DNA from: Bacillota bacterium
GTDB taxonomy: Bacteria > Bacillota > Clostridia > Christensenellales > Aristaeellaceae
Length of the DNA stretch: 64,000 nucleotides
Direction: 5' to 3'
NCBI GenBank assembly: GCA_023392515.1
Contig: JAEVYX010000049.1
Location: 1-64,000, forward strand
Shown here: positions 1-8,560 of the stretch, in pieces
Position numbering within the stretch: the stretch's first letter is position 1
How the letters are laid out: every line of letters starts with the position of its first letter
Made by a program: the position numbers and the translations under genes
Notes under the pieces: model-generated
Told to the model about the DNA's origin: nothing
The model's database searches: none
Seen by the model: only the letters and a program-made list of their open reading frames with translations

Positions 1-128
1 AGTTTCTTGATGGTGGCTTGCACCTTTTCTTTGATTGGAGGGGATACATTGCTGGCGCCGTTAATAACCCGGGACACGGTTGCAAGGGATACGCCGGCGT
101 GCTTGGCAACGTCTTTTACTGTTACCAT
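1..128 (-). CDS. LacI-family transcriptional regulator, N-terminal part (cut by window edge)
   Basis: The 42 visible codons encode a LacI-type helix-turn-helix: the start reads MVTVKDVAKHAGVSLATVSR and continues with VINGASNVS, the usual recognition helix plus hinge entry. The rest lies outside the window. I chose the ATG at 128 because GAGGCG sits about 8 bases upstream; an in-frame ATG at 182 would add 18 residues but has no clear ribosome binding site. The gene diverges from the ABC operon that starts at 469, and two near-identical operator-like sites lie between them, so it probably represses that operon and perhaps itself, with a sugar or sugar acid as inducer. The family call is firm; the ligand is unknown. 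Confidence 0.9.
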   Translation of the reverse strand, partial: MVTVKDVAKHAGVSLATVSRVINGASNVSPPIKEKVQATIKK

Positions 129-250
129 ATAAGACGCCTCGCTTTCTTGGAGTGCTTCCACAAAATCGTGGAAACGTTTCATCAAAATGATTTTATCACA
201 GAATGGAAGCTGGTGCAAGGGGAGAAACATATTAAATGAAGGAAAATGAA

Positions 251-263
251 AAAACGTTTACAT
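251..263. promoter_or_regulatory. Operator-like site, AAAACGTTTACAT
   Basis: The reverse complement is ATGTAAACGTTTT, which recurs at 379-391 in the opposite orientation. The AAACGTTT core is typical of LacI-family operators. It lies between the divergent LacI gene and the operon at 469, so it may serve autoregulation or DNA looping. Confidence 0.55.
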
Positions 264-335
264 TATAAATGATGGCAAATAGGAGAATGAAACAGAAAGT
301 AACAGACAAAAGAGACAAAAATTTCGAAAAAGGGA

Positions 336-393
336 TTGCATAATCACAATGTGTATGATAATATAGCGGCATAGATGGATGTAAACGTTTTAT
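336..393 (+). promoter_or_regulatory. Promoter and operator of the first ABC/sugar-acid operon
   Basis: A -35-like TTGCAT (336-341) is 17 bases from a -10-like TAATAT (359-364). About 8 bases after the expected start of transcription lies ATGTAAACGTTTTAT (379-393), a LacI-type operator placed where a repressor would block initiation or early elongation. The remaining intergenic DNA (129-250 and 264-335) shows no other feature. Confidence 0.5.
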
Positions 394-468
394 CAAGGAC
401 AAATCAAAGGGGCAAACCTTGAAAAAATGAGAGGGTACATCCGTATATCATGTTAGGAGGAGACATCC

Positions 469-1692
469 ATGAAAAAGATCCTAAGCCTGGTTCTCGCACT
501 GGCCCTGGTGTTGGGCCTTGCCACCACCGCGATGGCCGCGGAAAAGGTAACCATCCGCTTCTGGGACGGCAACTGGAATGAAGAAGCCTTCAAGACCATC
601 CAGACCATGTGGAATGAAAAGTATCCCGATATCGAGCTGGTTGGCGAATTCCAGGTGGATTCCGGCATGTCCGACAAATACATGCTGGCCCTGACCAACG
701 GCACCGCGCCTGACGTTGTGGCTTGCGCGCTGGACTGGGTCACCACGTTTGGCAACGCCGGTCTCTTGGCCCCTCTGGATGAATACATCAAAAATGACGG
801 CGTGGACACCAGCATTTACGTGCAGGGCGCCATCAATGCTTCCACCATCGATGGCAAGCTCTACGGCCTGCCCTTCCGCTCCGAAACCTACGCTCTTTTC
901 TACAACAAGGATATCCTGGCTGCCGCCGGTTACACCGAGCCCCCCAAGTCCTGGGCCGAAGTGCTCGAAATCGCTGCTGCCTGCACCAAGGATGACGTTG
1001 CCGGCTACGGCCTGTGCGGCGCCAACTACGGCAATGTTTCCTTCCAATATATCACCATGCTGCGCAGCCATGGTTCCGACATCCTTACCGCGGACAAGAC
1101 GGCTTCCAACCTGAACAGCCCCGAAGCCCTCGAAGTGGCGAACCTGTACAATGAGCTGAAGAAATATGCTCCCGCCAGCTTGCTGGAAAACAGCAACGCC
1201 GAAAACCGCAACCTTTTCTCCAGCGGCAAAGTGGCCATGTACATGTCCGGCATCTATGATGTGCCCACCATCGTGCAGAACAACCCCGATCTGAACTTCG
1301 GCTGTGCTTTGGTTCCCACCAAGTCCGGCGAAGATGCCGACCGCAAGAGCATCCTGGGCGGATGGTCTGTGGCCATTCCCGAAGGCAGCCAAAACAAGGA
1401 TGCTGCCTGGAAGTTTGTTCAGTTCATCACCAGCACGGATGTTGCCAAGGTGTACACCAATACCTTCACCGGTACCCAGGAACCCGCTGCCAAGTTTGCG
1501 GATTTCCCCGCCGACATCGTAGCTCCCAATCAGGAAGCGCTGACGTACGCCGCGGCTCTCCCCAGCGTTGCTAAGATCGTGAATATCCGTCAAGCCATCT
1601 TCGATAACCTCGTTCTGGCTTTGACCGAAGATTTCACCCCTGAAGAGGCGCTGCAGGAATTGCATACCCAAGTGACCGAACTGTTGAAGTAA
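469..1692 (+). CDS. ABC transporter extracellular solute-binding protein (family 1, sugar type)
   Basis: A 407-residue secreted binding protein. Residues 1-23 form a signal peptide (MKKILSL, hydrophobic stretch, TTAMA cleavage site); there is no lipobox cysteine, so it is not an obvious lipoprotein. The mature part has the family 1 pattern, with YGLPFRSETYALFYNKDI around residue 130 and a SGKVAMYMSG segment near 255. GGAGGAGA lies just upstream of the start. It heads an operon with two MalF/MalG-like permeases, so it delivers a sugar or oligosaccharide; no ATPase gene is nearby, so a shared MsmK-type ATPase elsewhere is expected. The neighbouring sugar-acid enzymes suggest an oxidised or uronic-acid-containing glycoside, which is inference. 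Confidence 0.93.
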   Translation: MKKILSLVLALALVLGLATTAMAAEKVTIRFWDGNWNEEAFKTIQTMWNEKYPDIELVGEFQVDSGMSDKYMLALTNGTAPDVVACALDWVTTFGNAGLLAPLDEYIKNDGVDTSIYVQGAINASTIDGKLYGLPFRSETYALFYNKDILAAAGYTEPPKSWAEVLEIAAACTKDDVAGYGLCGANYGNVSFQYITMLRSHGSDILTADKTASNLNSPEALEVANLYNELKKYAPASLLENSNAENRNLFSSGKVAMYMSGIYDVPTIVQNNPDLNFGCALVPTKSGEDADRKSILGGWSVAIPEGSQNKDAAWKFVQFITSTDVAKVYTNTFTGTQEPAAKFADFPADIVAPNQEALTYAAALPSVAKIVNIRQAIFDNLVLALTEDFTPEEALQELHTQVTELLK

Positions 1693-1728
1693 GCGGCATA
1701 ACAATGATCCCGGATATTTAATTCCAAC

Positions 1729-1762
1729 GGGGCGGCCGTGTCCTACATGGCATGGCTGCCCC
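1729..1762 (+). terminator. Hairpin between binding-protein and permease genes (no T-tract)
   Basis: GGGGCGGCC (1729-1737) pairs with GGCTGCCCC (1754-1762) across a 16-base loop. No run of T follows, so full termination is unlikely; such hairpins usually stabilise the upstream binding-protein message or cause partial read-through. Confidence 0.6.
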
Positions 1763-1792
1763 TAGTCCTTCCTTGAGGAGAGTGAATGGCTG

Positions 1793-2668
1793 ATGCTGAA
1801 GCGAATCAATCGTTCTGGCGTACTCTACGTGGCGCCGGCCATGGTCGTTGTAGGCCTGGTAATGCTTTACCCGCTGCTTTACACGCTGGTCATGGGCTTT
1901 TTTGAAAAGACGCTGAATACCAAGACGCCTGTGTTTGTCGGCTTTGACCAGTATGCGTCGCTTTTTGGCAACAAGGTGTTTGTCAATTCCATCAGCCATA
2001 CGATGACCTGGACCTTCGGCAGCGTGCTTTTCCAGTTTACATTTGGCTTTATGGTAGCGCTGCTTTTGCACCAACCCTTTGTAAAGTACAAAACGGTTCT
2101 TAGAATTCTGCTCATGGTACCCTGGGTATTGCCCAGCGTTATTGGCTCCGCGGTATGGAAATGGATGTTCAATGCCGATTACGGCATTATCAACTTCGTA
2201 TTAAAAACCATAGGTGTATTGGACAAGAGCCAAACGTGGCTGTCAAGCCCCAAAATGGCCATGAATTCGGTTATCGCCGTAAACGTTTGGAAAATGTTTC
2301 CTTTTGTGCTCATGATGGTGGAGGCTGCACTGCAGGGCGTATCGAAATATTTGAAGGAAGCCGCGGTCATTGATGGTGCGAACCCCTTTCAAATATTCAA
2401 GGCCGTCACCTGGCCTGCCATCTCCGGCACCTGCTATTCGGTGCTTTTGCTTCTCATCATCTGGACGCTGAATGCCTTTACCTTTATTTATACCTTAACG
2501 GATGGCGGCCCGGCCCACAAGACGGAGGTCATGGCCATGTTCATCTATAAAAAGGCGTTCGCCGAATTCAACTTCGGTCAGGCCAGCGCAGCCAGCGTCA
2601 TCCTGTTTACCTTATCCATGATTGTTTGCTTTGTATATAACAAGATCACCAAGTCGAGGGAGGAGTAA
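1793..2668 (+). CDS. ABC sugar transporter permease, MalF/UgpA type
   Basis: A 291-residue inner-membrane protein with about six hydrophobic segments and the cytoplasmic EAA loop (LKEAAVIDGANPFQIF, around residue 190) that contacts the ATPase. The ATG at 1793 has GAGGAG 12 bases upstream. The gene lies between the binding protein and the second permease and pairs with the latter to form the transmembrane channel. The substrate follows the binding protein and is not readable from the permease. Confidence 0.92.
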   Translation: MLKRINRSGVLYVAPAMVVVGLVMLYPLLYTLVMGFFEKTLNTKTPVFVGFDQYASLFGNKVFVNSISHTMTWTFGSVLFQFTFGFMVALLLHQPFVKYKTVLRILLMVPWVLPSVIGSAVWKWMFNADYGIINFVLKTIGVLDKSQTWLSSPKMAMNSVIAVNVWKMFPFVLMMVEAALQGVSKYLKEAAVIDGANPFQIFKAVTWPAISGTCYSVLLLLIIWTLNAFTFIYTLTDGGPAHKTEVMAMFIYKKAFAEFNFGQASAASVILFTLSMIVCFVYNKITKSREE

Positions 2669-2672
2669 GAAG

Positions 2673-3509
2673 ATGCGCAAGAAAAAGCACATTCCGCTGC
2701 AGATTTTTACCTACCTTTTTCTGCTTGTCATGATCGTGATTGCAGTTTTTCCCGCGGTATGGATGCTTTCCACCGCTATCAAGCAAACCACGGAATTGTA
2801 TGACATGCCTCCGGAGATCATCCCCAACGTGCCGACGCTGAAAAACTTTGTATCGGTACTGGGCACCAGCAAAATGACATCTGCCTTTGCCAACAGCACG
2901 ATTATCACTATCAGCGTAGTGCTTTTGACGCTGATACTATCAGTGCTGGCGGGATACGGCCTCAGCCGCTTTCGTTTCAAGGGCTCCAAGCTGGTGAAAA
3001 TCATCCTGCTTTTCGGGCAGATGGTTCCGGGCGTGGTCATCATTATTCCGCTGTATACGGTGTTTTCCAGGCTGGGGTTGTTGGATCAGCATGTTTCCAT
3101 CATCATTGCAGATATGGCGCTGACCATTCCCATGGGGGTCATCATGCTGTCTTCCTTCTTCGCGGGCGTGCCCCGGGAACTGGAGGAGGCAGCCAAGATT
3201 GACGGCTGCACGGGGATGAGCGCGCTTTTCAGGGTGGTGCTGCCCATTGCCAAACCTGGCCTTTTATCTGTAGCCATCTATACCTTCATTCACGCTTGGG
3301 AGGAATTCCTCTTCGCGCTGAACCTGAGCATTTCCACCAATACCCGCACGCTGCCCATTGCCATCAACAGCTTTGCCGGGGAGTTTGCGGTGGACTGGGG
3401 CGCAACCATGGCGGCAGCATCGGTGGTCGCGCTTCCGGTGCTGGTCCTGTTCCTTTTGTGCAACCGCTATTTCGTGCAGGGCCTGTCTGACGGCGCCGTC
3501 AAGGGCTGA
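2673..3509 (+). CDS. ABC sugar transporter permease, MalG type
   Basis: A 278-residue permease with six membrane segments and an EAA loop (EEAAKIDGCTGMSALF) followed by RVVLPIAKPG. The frame is open further upstream, but the ATG at 2673 is preceded by GAGGGAGGAG and begins with the usual basic MRKKKH, so it is chosen. It begins 4 bases after the stop of the first permease, which indicates translational coupling. It completes the importer core. Confidence 0.92.
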   Translation: MRKKKHIPLQIFTYLFLLVMIVIAVFPAVWMLSTAIKQTTELYDMPPEIIPNVPTLKNFVSVLGTSKMTSAFANSTIITISVVLLTLILSVLAGYGLSRFRFKGSKLVKIILLFGQMVPGVVIIIPLYTVFSRLGLLDQHVSIIIADMALTIPMGVIMLSSFFAGVPRELEEAAKIDGCTGMSALFRVVLPIAKPGLLSVAIYTFIHAWEEFLFALNLSISTNTRTLPIAINSFAGEFAVDWGATMAAASVVALPVLVLFLLCNRYFVQGLSDGAVKG

Positions 3510-3529
3510 GAAAGGATATATAGGATATT

Positions 3530-4267
3530 ATGATTGTGCTTGTAACCGGCGCGAACAGAGGCTTGGGCTTATGCCTTGTACGGGAAGGCCTGAATCGGGG
3601 GCATACCTTGATCGCGGCCTGCCGCAGCGTTTCCCCTGAGTTGGAAGCGTTAAAAAGCGAATATACTTCCGCGCTTCACATTGTAAAAATGGATGTGGGC
3701 CAGGAAGACTCCGTGTGCAGGGCGGCGGAAGAAATCAAACGCAGTTTTTCCCGCGTGGATGTGGTGGTGAACAATGCGGCAATCCTGTTGGAAAGCAAGT
3801 TTTTCGCCGGCGACCCGGTGACGGACCTGCCTCTTCCGGACCTGGAGGCTGTGCTGAATGTAAATGTGATGGGCCCCATCCGGGTGCTGCATTATTTGAT
3901 GCCCTTGGTCTACCAAAGCGAGGCGCCTCAAATCTACAACATCTCCAGCGAGGGCGGAAAGCTAAAGCCCCAAGGCTCCCATTACATCGGCTATTCCATT
4001 TCCAAGTACGCCTTGAACATGTATACTCAGAAGATTCGCAACTACTTTCAGGAGCGGCGGCCGGAAAAACACATCCGCACCTTTATGGTGCATCCCGGCC
4101 GGATGAACACGGTCATGGGCGTGGAAAACGCCCAGATTGAGCCGGAGGTTCCATCCAAGGGGCTTTGGGATATTTTTGAGTCCAAACGCCCGGTGCCGGA
4201 TTTTGAAATCCCCTTTATAGATTATATGGGCAATAGGATGCCCGACTATTATCAACCGGAGGCTTAA
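3530..4267 (+). CDS. Short-chain dehydrogenase/reductase (SDR)
   Basis: A 245-residue classical SDR: NAD(P)-binding TGANRGLG at 6-13, NNAA at 81-84, catalytic Ser near 139 (YNISS) and the YSISK motif with Tyr155 and Lys159. It follows the permeases by 20 bases and precedes an enolase-superfamily gene by 12. SDR enzymes next to UxuA-like dehydratases often act as fructuronate/mannonate oxidoreductases, so oxidation or reduction of a sugar acid is the best guess. The C-terminus (IDYMGNRMPDYYQPEA) is slightly longer than the minimal fold. Substrate not determined. Confidence 0.9.
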   Translation: MIVLVTGANRGLGLCLVREGLNRGHTLIAACRSVSPELEALKSEYTSALHIVKMDVGQEDSVCRAAEEIKRSFSRVDVVVNNAAILLESKFFAGDPVTDLPLPDLEAVLNVNVMGPIRVLHYLMPLVYQSEAPQIYNISSEGGKLKPQGSHYIGYSISKYALNMYTQKIRNYFQERRPEKHIRTFMVHPGRMNTVMGVENAQIEPEVPSKGLWDIFESKRPVPDFEIPFIDYMGNRMPDYYQPEA

Positions 4268-4279
4268 GGAGGAAGAACC

Positions 4280-5680
4280 ATGGGACTTCAGGCTAACGCT
4301 TATGAGGCGGTTGCGGGGAATGTGCGCGCAAGCTCTGCCCCCTCCGCGCTTCGCATTACGGATATCAAGCTGTGCAAGGTGGATCTTCCGCCCTGGGGCT
4401 GCTATCTGATCAAATTGGAAACGAATCAAGGCATTTGCGGGTATGGGGAAATGCGGGACGGCGCCAGCGCCACATATCTGAAAATGCTCAAAAGCCGCCT
4501 TGTGGGGGAAAACCCCTGCGAGGTGGAGCGGCTTTTCCGCAAGATCAAGCAATTCGGCGGCCCGGCCAGGCAGGCGGCGGGCGTTTGCGCGGTGGAGCTG
4601 GCGCTGTGGGATTTGGTGGGCAAGGCCTATGGCGTGCCGGTCTACCAGCTCCTTGGCGGACGGTTCCGGGACAATGTGCGCCTGTATGGAGATACCCACA
4701 TCGAGGCCGGCCGCTTCACAGGGAAGCTGATGGACCCCAAGGATGTGGGCAAGGTACTCAAAGGCATCATGGATGAAGGCTATACCGTTCTCAAGATTTT
4801 AAGCGTGGAAGTGCTCATGGCCCAGGAAGGCAACTATTGCGGGCCTCTGGATTGGGTGGAGCGGCTGCGCAAGGTGGAGGATCAGGCCCGGGCAGTGGCG
4901 CTGAATGGCGGCACAAGGGCTGAAATCGCCAGGATCAATGGGGAATTGTACGACTTCAATTCCGTTTCCCACCCCTTTACCAACATGCATGTGACGGAAA
5001 AGGGCTTGGATCACCTGGAAAGCTACGTAGAGGAAATCCGCAGTGTAATCGGCGACAAGGTGCCCCTGGCCATCGATCACTTCGGCCACTTTCCGCTTGT
5101 CGACATGATTAAAATCGCCCGCCGGCTGGAAAGGTTCAATCTGGCTTGGCTGGAGGACATGCTGCCCTGGTATCTCACCGACCAATACAAGCAGTTGAAA
5201 AACGCCACCACCGCGCCTCTTGGCACCGGCGAGGATATGTACCTGGCCGAAAGCTTCGAGCCGCTTCTGGCGGCGGGGGCACTGGACATGGTGCATCCCG
5301 ACCTTCTGACTTGCGGCGGCATTCTGGAAACCAAGAAGCTAGGTGAGCTGGCCGCAAAGTACGGCGCTTCCATGGCTTTGCATTGCTGCGAAAGTCCCAT
5401 TGCCGCCATTGCCGCGGCGCATATGGCAACCGCCAGCGAAAACTTCTTTGCCCTGGAGCATGACTCCTTTGATTCCCCCTGGTGGGAGGACCTGCTAAAC
5501 GGCCCGGTCAAGCCCATGGTACAGGGCGGCTTTATTACCGTTACCGACGCACCGGGCTTGGGCATTGATTCCCTCAACGAGGATTTGATCCGGGAACATG
5601 GCCCCATCAAGGAAAAGAACGTGTGGATTTCCACAGACGACTGGAATGATGAGCGGTCTCTGGACAGAATTTGGAGTTAG
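4280..5680 (+). CDS. Enolase-superfamily (mandelate racemase/muconate lactonizing type) enzyme with a large insertion
   Basis: A 466-residue member of the superfamily that abstracts a proton next to a carboxylate in sugar acids. Metal ligands are visible as Asp266 (AIDHFG), Glu292 (LEDMLPW) and Glu318 (GTGEDMY); His368 (ALHCCES) and Lys172 (TVLKILS) are candidate acid/base residues. The usual family length is about 360-400; the extra length comes from roughly residues 176-245, between the beta-2 lysine and the first metal ligand, plus about 23 residues at the N-terminus. AAGGAGG precedes the start. Likely an acid-sugar dehydratase or epimerase in this operon. The superfamily call is firm, the reaction is not. 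Confidence 0.88.
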   Translation: MGLQANAYEAVAGNVRASSAPSALRITDIKLCKVDLPPWGCYLIKLETNQGICGYGEMRDGASATYLKMLKSRLVGENPCEVERLFRKIKQFGGPARQAAGVCAVELALWDLVGKAYGVPVYQLLGGRFRDNVRLYGDTHIEAGRFTGKLMDPKDVGKVLKGIMDEGYTVLKILSVEVLMAQEGNYCGPLDWVERLRKVEDQARAVALNGGTRAEIARINGELYDFNSVSHPFTNMHVTEKGLDHLESYVEEIRSVIGDKVPLAIDHFGHFPLVDMIKIARRLERFNLAWLEDMLPWYLTDQYKQLKNATTAPLGTGEDMYLAESFEPLLAAGALDMVHPDLLTCGGILETKKLGELAAKYGASMALHCCESPIAAIAAAHMATASENFFALEHDSFDSPWWEDLLNGPVKPMVQGGFITVTDAPGLGIDSLNEDLIREHGPIKEKNVWISTDDWNDERSLDRIWS

Positions 5681-5692
5681 GAGATATTGCGC

Positions 5693-6721
5693 ATGATGCG
5701 TTTGGCATATGGGCAGATCCGCAGTGTTGACCCGGATACCATGAAAAACGCCCGCCAATTGGGGATTGACAGCGTGCATTTCAACCTCCCCTTTGACCTG
5801 AAGGCGGATCAAAAATGGCTTTATGAAGACCTGGCCGATTTCAAGCACCGGTGTGATGATTATGGCGTTCGGGTGGAGGGCATGGAAAACATGCCCATCA
5901 CATTTTATGACAAGGCCATGCTGGGGGAAGAAGGCCGGGACAGGCAGATCGACAACGTTTGCGAGTCCATTAGAAACCTGGGCCGGGTGGGAATACCGGT
6001 ATTGGGCTACCACTTTTCCCCCTCCTTTGTGTGGCGCACCGACAATTTTGCGCCTCTTGGCCGGTATGGCGCCAAGGTGCAGGCTTTTGATCTTGATTTG
6101 CAAAAACAGGGCATTGACGACATGGCGGATTTCGGTCAGCGGCGAGATGTGAAAATCCCGAATGTGGAATTTTTGTGGGAGAATTTTGCCTATTTTATGG
6201 AGCGGGTAATCCCGGTTTGCGAGGAGTATGGCGTAACCATGGCCTTGCACCCCGATGATCCGCCCATCGAAAGCCTCAGCGGCATCGCCCGGATGTTCAT
6301 CAATGTGGAAAGCTACAAGCGCGCCGAAAAACTGATAGGCAGCAAAAACTGGGGCCTGCTTTTCTGCATCGGCACCTTCTCTCAAATGCCGGGGGGCGAC
6401 AAGAATATCTTTGAAGCCATCGACTACTTTGGCCCCCGGGGGAAATTGATTTACGCCCACATGCGGGATGTGCAGGGTACGGTGCCCAAATTTCACGAAT
6501 GCTTCCTGGGATCCGGGAATTTTGACCCCTTCCAGGTGATGTACGCCCTTTATAAATCCGGCTTTGACGGCTTCATTTTAAGCGACCATGTGCCGGGCAT
6601 CACAGGGGATACCCCCTGGGGACATCGGGTTCGTTATGCGGATACGGGGTATATGCGGGGATTATTGGAAGCCATCGCAAAAATGGAGCAATTGCAAAAC
6701 GGAAAGGAACGAGTAAAATGA
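5693..6721 (+). CDS. uxuA: Mannonate dehydratase-like enzyme (UxuA family)
   Basis: A 342-residue TIM-barrel protein with the UxuA hallmark MALHPDDPP (His186 onwards), Cys225 (LLFCIGTFS), His256 (IYAHMRD) and Asp298-His299 (LSDHVPG), which match the metal-site pattern of D-mannonate dehydratase (mannonate to 2-keto-3-deoxygluconate, hexuronate pathway). An in-frame TTG lies at 5687, but the ATG at 5693 is 8 bases after AGGAGA and is preferred. The stop overlaps the next gene's ATG. No UxaC or KDG kinase/aldolase is in the window, so the pathway would be completed elsewhere; a related sugar-acid substrate is possible. Confidence 0.82.
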   Translation: MMRLAYGQIRSVDPDTMKNARQLGIDSVHFNLPFDLKADQKWLYEDLADFKHRCDDYGVRVEGMENMPITFYDKAMLGEEGRDRQIDNVCESIRNLGRVGIPVLGYHFSPSFVWRTDNFAPLGRYGAKVQAFDLDLQKQGIDDMADFGQRRDVKIPNVEFLWENFAYFMERVIPVCEEYGVTMALHPDDPPIESLSGIARMFINVESYKRAEKLIGSKNWGLLFCIGTFSQMPGGDKNIFEAIDYFGPRGKLIYAHMRDVQGTVPKFHECFLGSGNFDPFQVMYALYKSGFDGFILSDHVPGITGDTPWGHRVRYADTGYMRGLLEAIAKMEQLQNGKERVK

Positions 6722-7185
6722 GCTGCCCTCTTGACGATACCTCCCTGGTTCAAATCGGGTTTGTCGTTCGGGATCTGGAAAAAACAAAGGTGCAGGTAGC
6801 CCGCTTTTTGGATGTGCCGGTGCCGCCCTCGGTTCACAGCGGGGAATATGCCATTACCAAAACGGAATACAAGGGCCAGCCGGCCCCGGATGCATCCTGT
6901 ATGATGGCCTTTTTCTACTTTGGCAATCTGCAGGTTGAATTTATCCAGCCCAATGAGGCGCCGTCCGTATGGCGGGATCATTTGGAAACCAAGGGCGAAG
7001 GCATCCATCACCTGGCTTTTCAAGTGAAAGGCATGACCAAGTACATTAAAAACTGTGAGGACTGGGGCATGACCTTGGAGCAAAAGGGCGAATACCGCAG
7101 GGGAAATGGCCGTTACGCGTATATGAACGCCTTGGAAGACTTGAAAATCTTTGTGGAAATGCTGGAAAGCGACGAGCAAAAATAA
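6718..7185 (+). CDS. VOC (glyoxalase/bleomycin-resistance fold) family protein
   Basis: A 155-residue protein with two beta-alpha-beta-beta-beta modules, opening with the pattern LVQIGFVVRDLEKTKVQVA. HHLAF near residue 99 and the closing Glu (FVEML) fit metal-ligand positions of the vicinal oxygen chelate fold. The ATGA overlap with the UxuA-like gene shows it belongs to the operon. Family members include glyoxalases, epimerases and dioxygenases; here an epimerase or isomerase acting on a keto-sugar intermediate is plausible, but nothing in the sequence fixes it. Confidence 0.82.
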   Translation: MSCPLDDTSLVQIGFVVRDLEKTKVQVARFLDVPVPPSVHSGEYAITKTEYKGQPAPDASCMMAFFYFGNLQVEFIQPNEAPSVWRDHLETKGEGIHHLAFQVKGMTKYIKNCEDWGMTLEQKGEYRRGNGRYAYMNALEDLKIFVEMLESDEQK

Positions 7186-7199
7186 AGGGGTATAGCAAT

Positions 7200-8549
7200 A
7201 TGGAACAGCACATATTTCCGGAAGGGTTTGTGTGGGGCTCCGCAACGGCGTCCTACCAGGTGGAAGGCGCTGTCAGGCAGGATGGCCGGGGGGAATCGAT
7301 CTGGGACCGCTATTGCTCCGTTCCCGGCAACGTAGCGGGAGGGGACACGGGCGAAATCGCCTGCGATCATCACAACCGGTACAAGGAAGATGTCCAGCTC
7401 ATGAAAAAGATGGGGCTCAAGGCCTACCGCTTTTCCGTAGCCTGGCCGCGGGTCATGCCGCTTGGCCGGGGCCAGGTAAACGAAAAGGGCCTGGACTTTT
7501 ACGAAAAGCTGACGGATGAACTTATTCTAGCGGGCATCGAACCCTATGTAACCTTGTACCACTGGGATCTGCCCCAGGCTTTGCAGGATATCGGGGGCTG
7601 GGCGAATCCCGAAATGCCCAAATATTTTCTGGAATTTGCAAAGGCAGTATTTTCAAGGCTTTCGGGCAAGGTGCGTAAGTGGATCACCCTCAACGAGCCC
7701 TACTGCACGGCCTTCCTGGGACACGCGGAGGGGCGGCAGGCTCCGGGCATCCGGGACTTTTCCACTGCTATAGCAGTTTCCTATCACCTGTATGTGGGCC
7801 ACGGCCTGGTTGTGAAGTATTTCAGGGAGCAAAAACTTCCCGGTGAAATCGGCATTACCCTGAATCTTATGGGCCGCCTGCCCTATTCCGACAGCCCGGA
7901 AGATAAAGTCGCTGCCAAACGGGCGGATGGATACCTGAACCGCTGGTTTGTGGAGCCCATCATGAAGGGGAGCTATCCCCAGGATATGATCGACCTGTAC
8001 CGTGAAAAGGGTGTTGTGCTGCCGGAATTCAAAAAGGATGACCTGGCCCTCATGAGCCAGCCCCTGGATTTTATGGGCCTCAATTATTACAACGACTTTT
8101 ATGTGGTCGACGACCAAAACAAATGGCCTACGGGCTTTGCCATTAAAAATCCTCCGAATATGCCCGTTACCGACCGCAACTGGCCCATTACCGAAAAAGG
8201 CCTGACAGATATGCTCCTTCGCATGAAAAACGAATATGGCATCGAACGGATTTTCATCACCGAAAACGGTGCCTCCTACAACGACGTGGTTTCTTTGGAC
8301 CATCAGGTGGAGGATTATAACCGCACGGATTATTTAAAGCGCCACCTGCTGGCTATGGAAGATGCCATGAAAGCCGGCGTCCGGGTAGATGGGTATTTCC
8401 TTTGGTCCTTGTATGACAATTTCGAATGGAGCTTTGGTTATGGCAGCCGATTCGGAATCGTTTATGTGGATTTTGTTACACAGGAGCGGATTGTAAAGCA
8501 AAGCGGTCACTGGTTCAGCCGTGTGATCGAGAAGAATGCCATCATTTAA
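7200..8549 (+). CDS. Glycoside hydrolase family 1 (beta-glucosidase type)
   Basis: A 449-residue GH1 retaining beta-glycosidase of usual length. It opens with FPEGFVWGSATASYQVEGA, has the acid/base in TLNEP (Glu166) and the nucleophile in ITENG (Glu355). There is no signal peptide, so it acts in the cytoplasm on an imported glycoside. The family also contains 6-phospho-beta-glucosidases, but uptake here is by ABC transport rather than PTS, which favours an unphosphorylated substrate. It is the first of two glycosidases in the operon, 14 bases after the VOC gene. Confidence 0.94.
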   Translation: MEQHIFPEGFVWGSATASYQVEGAVRQDGRGESIWDRYCSVPGNVAGGDTGEIACDHHNRYKEDVQLMKKMGLKAYRFSVAWPRVMPLGRGQVNEKGLDFYEKLTDELILAGIEPYVTLYHWDLPQALQDIGGWANPEMPKYFLEFAKAVFSRLSGKVRKWITLNEPYCTAFLGHAEGRQAPGIRDFSTAIAVSYHLYVGHGLVVKYFREQKLPGEIGITLNLMGRLPYSDSPEDKVAAKRADGYLNRWFVEPIMKGSYPQDMIDLYREKGVVLPEFKKDDLALMSQPLDFMGLNYYNDFYVVDDQNKWPTGFAIKNPPNMPVTDRNWPITEKGLTDMLLRMKNEYGIERIFITENGASYNDVVSLDHQVEDYNRTDYLKRHLLAMEDAMKAGVRVDGYFLWSLYDNFEWSFGYGSRFGIVYVDFVTQERIVKQSGHWFSRVIEKNAII

Positions 8550-8560
8550 GGAGAAAATTT

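Noticed and set aside
481..1704. A 407-codon open frame on the minus strand opposite the first binding-protein gene
   Set aside because: Same length as the real gene, but its translation has no family motif and it lacks a ribosome binding site; it results from the codon bias of the plus-strand gene.
3530..4267. Naming the first SDR as UxuB (fructuronate reductase)
   Set aside because: It is near a UxuA-like gene, but two SDRs are present and nothing in the sequence fixes the substrate.
5495..6496. A 333-codon minus-strand frame across the enolase and UxuA-like genes
   Set aside because: It crosses two well-supported plus-strand genes and has no motif or start signal.
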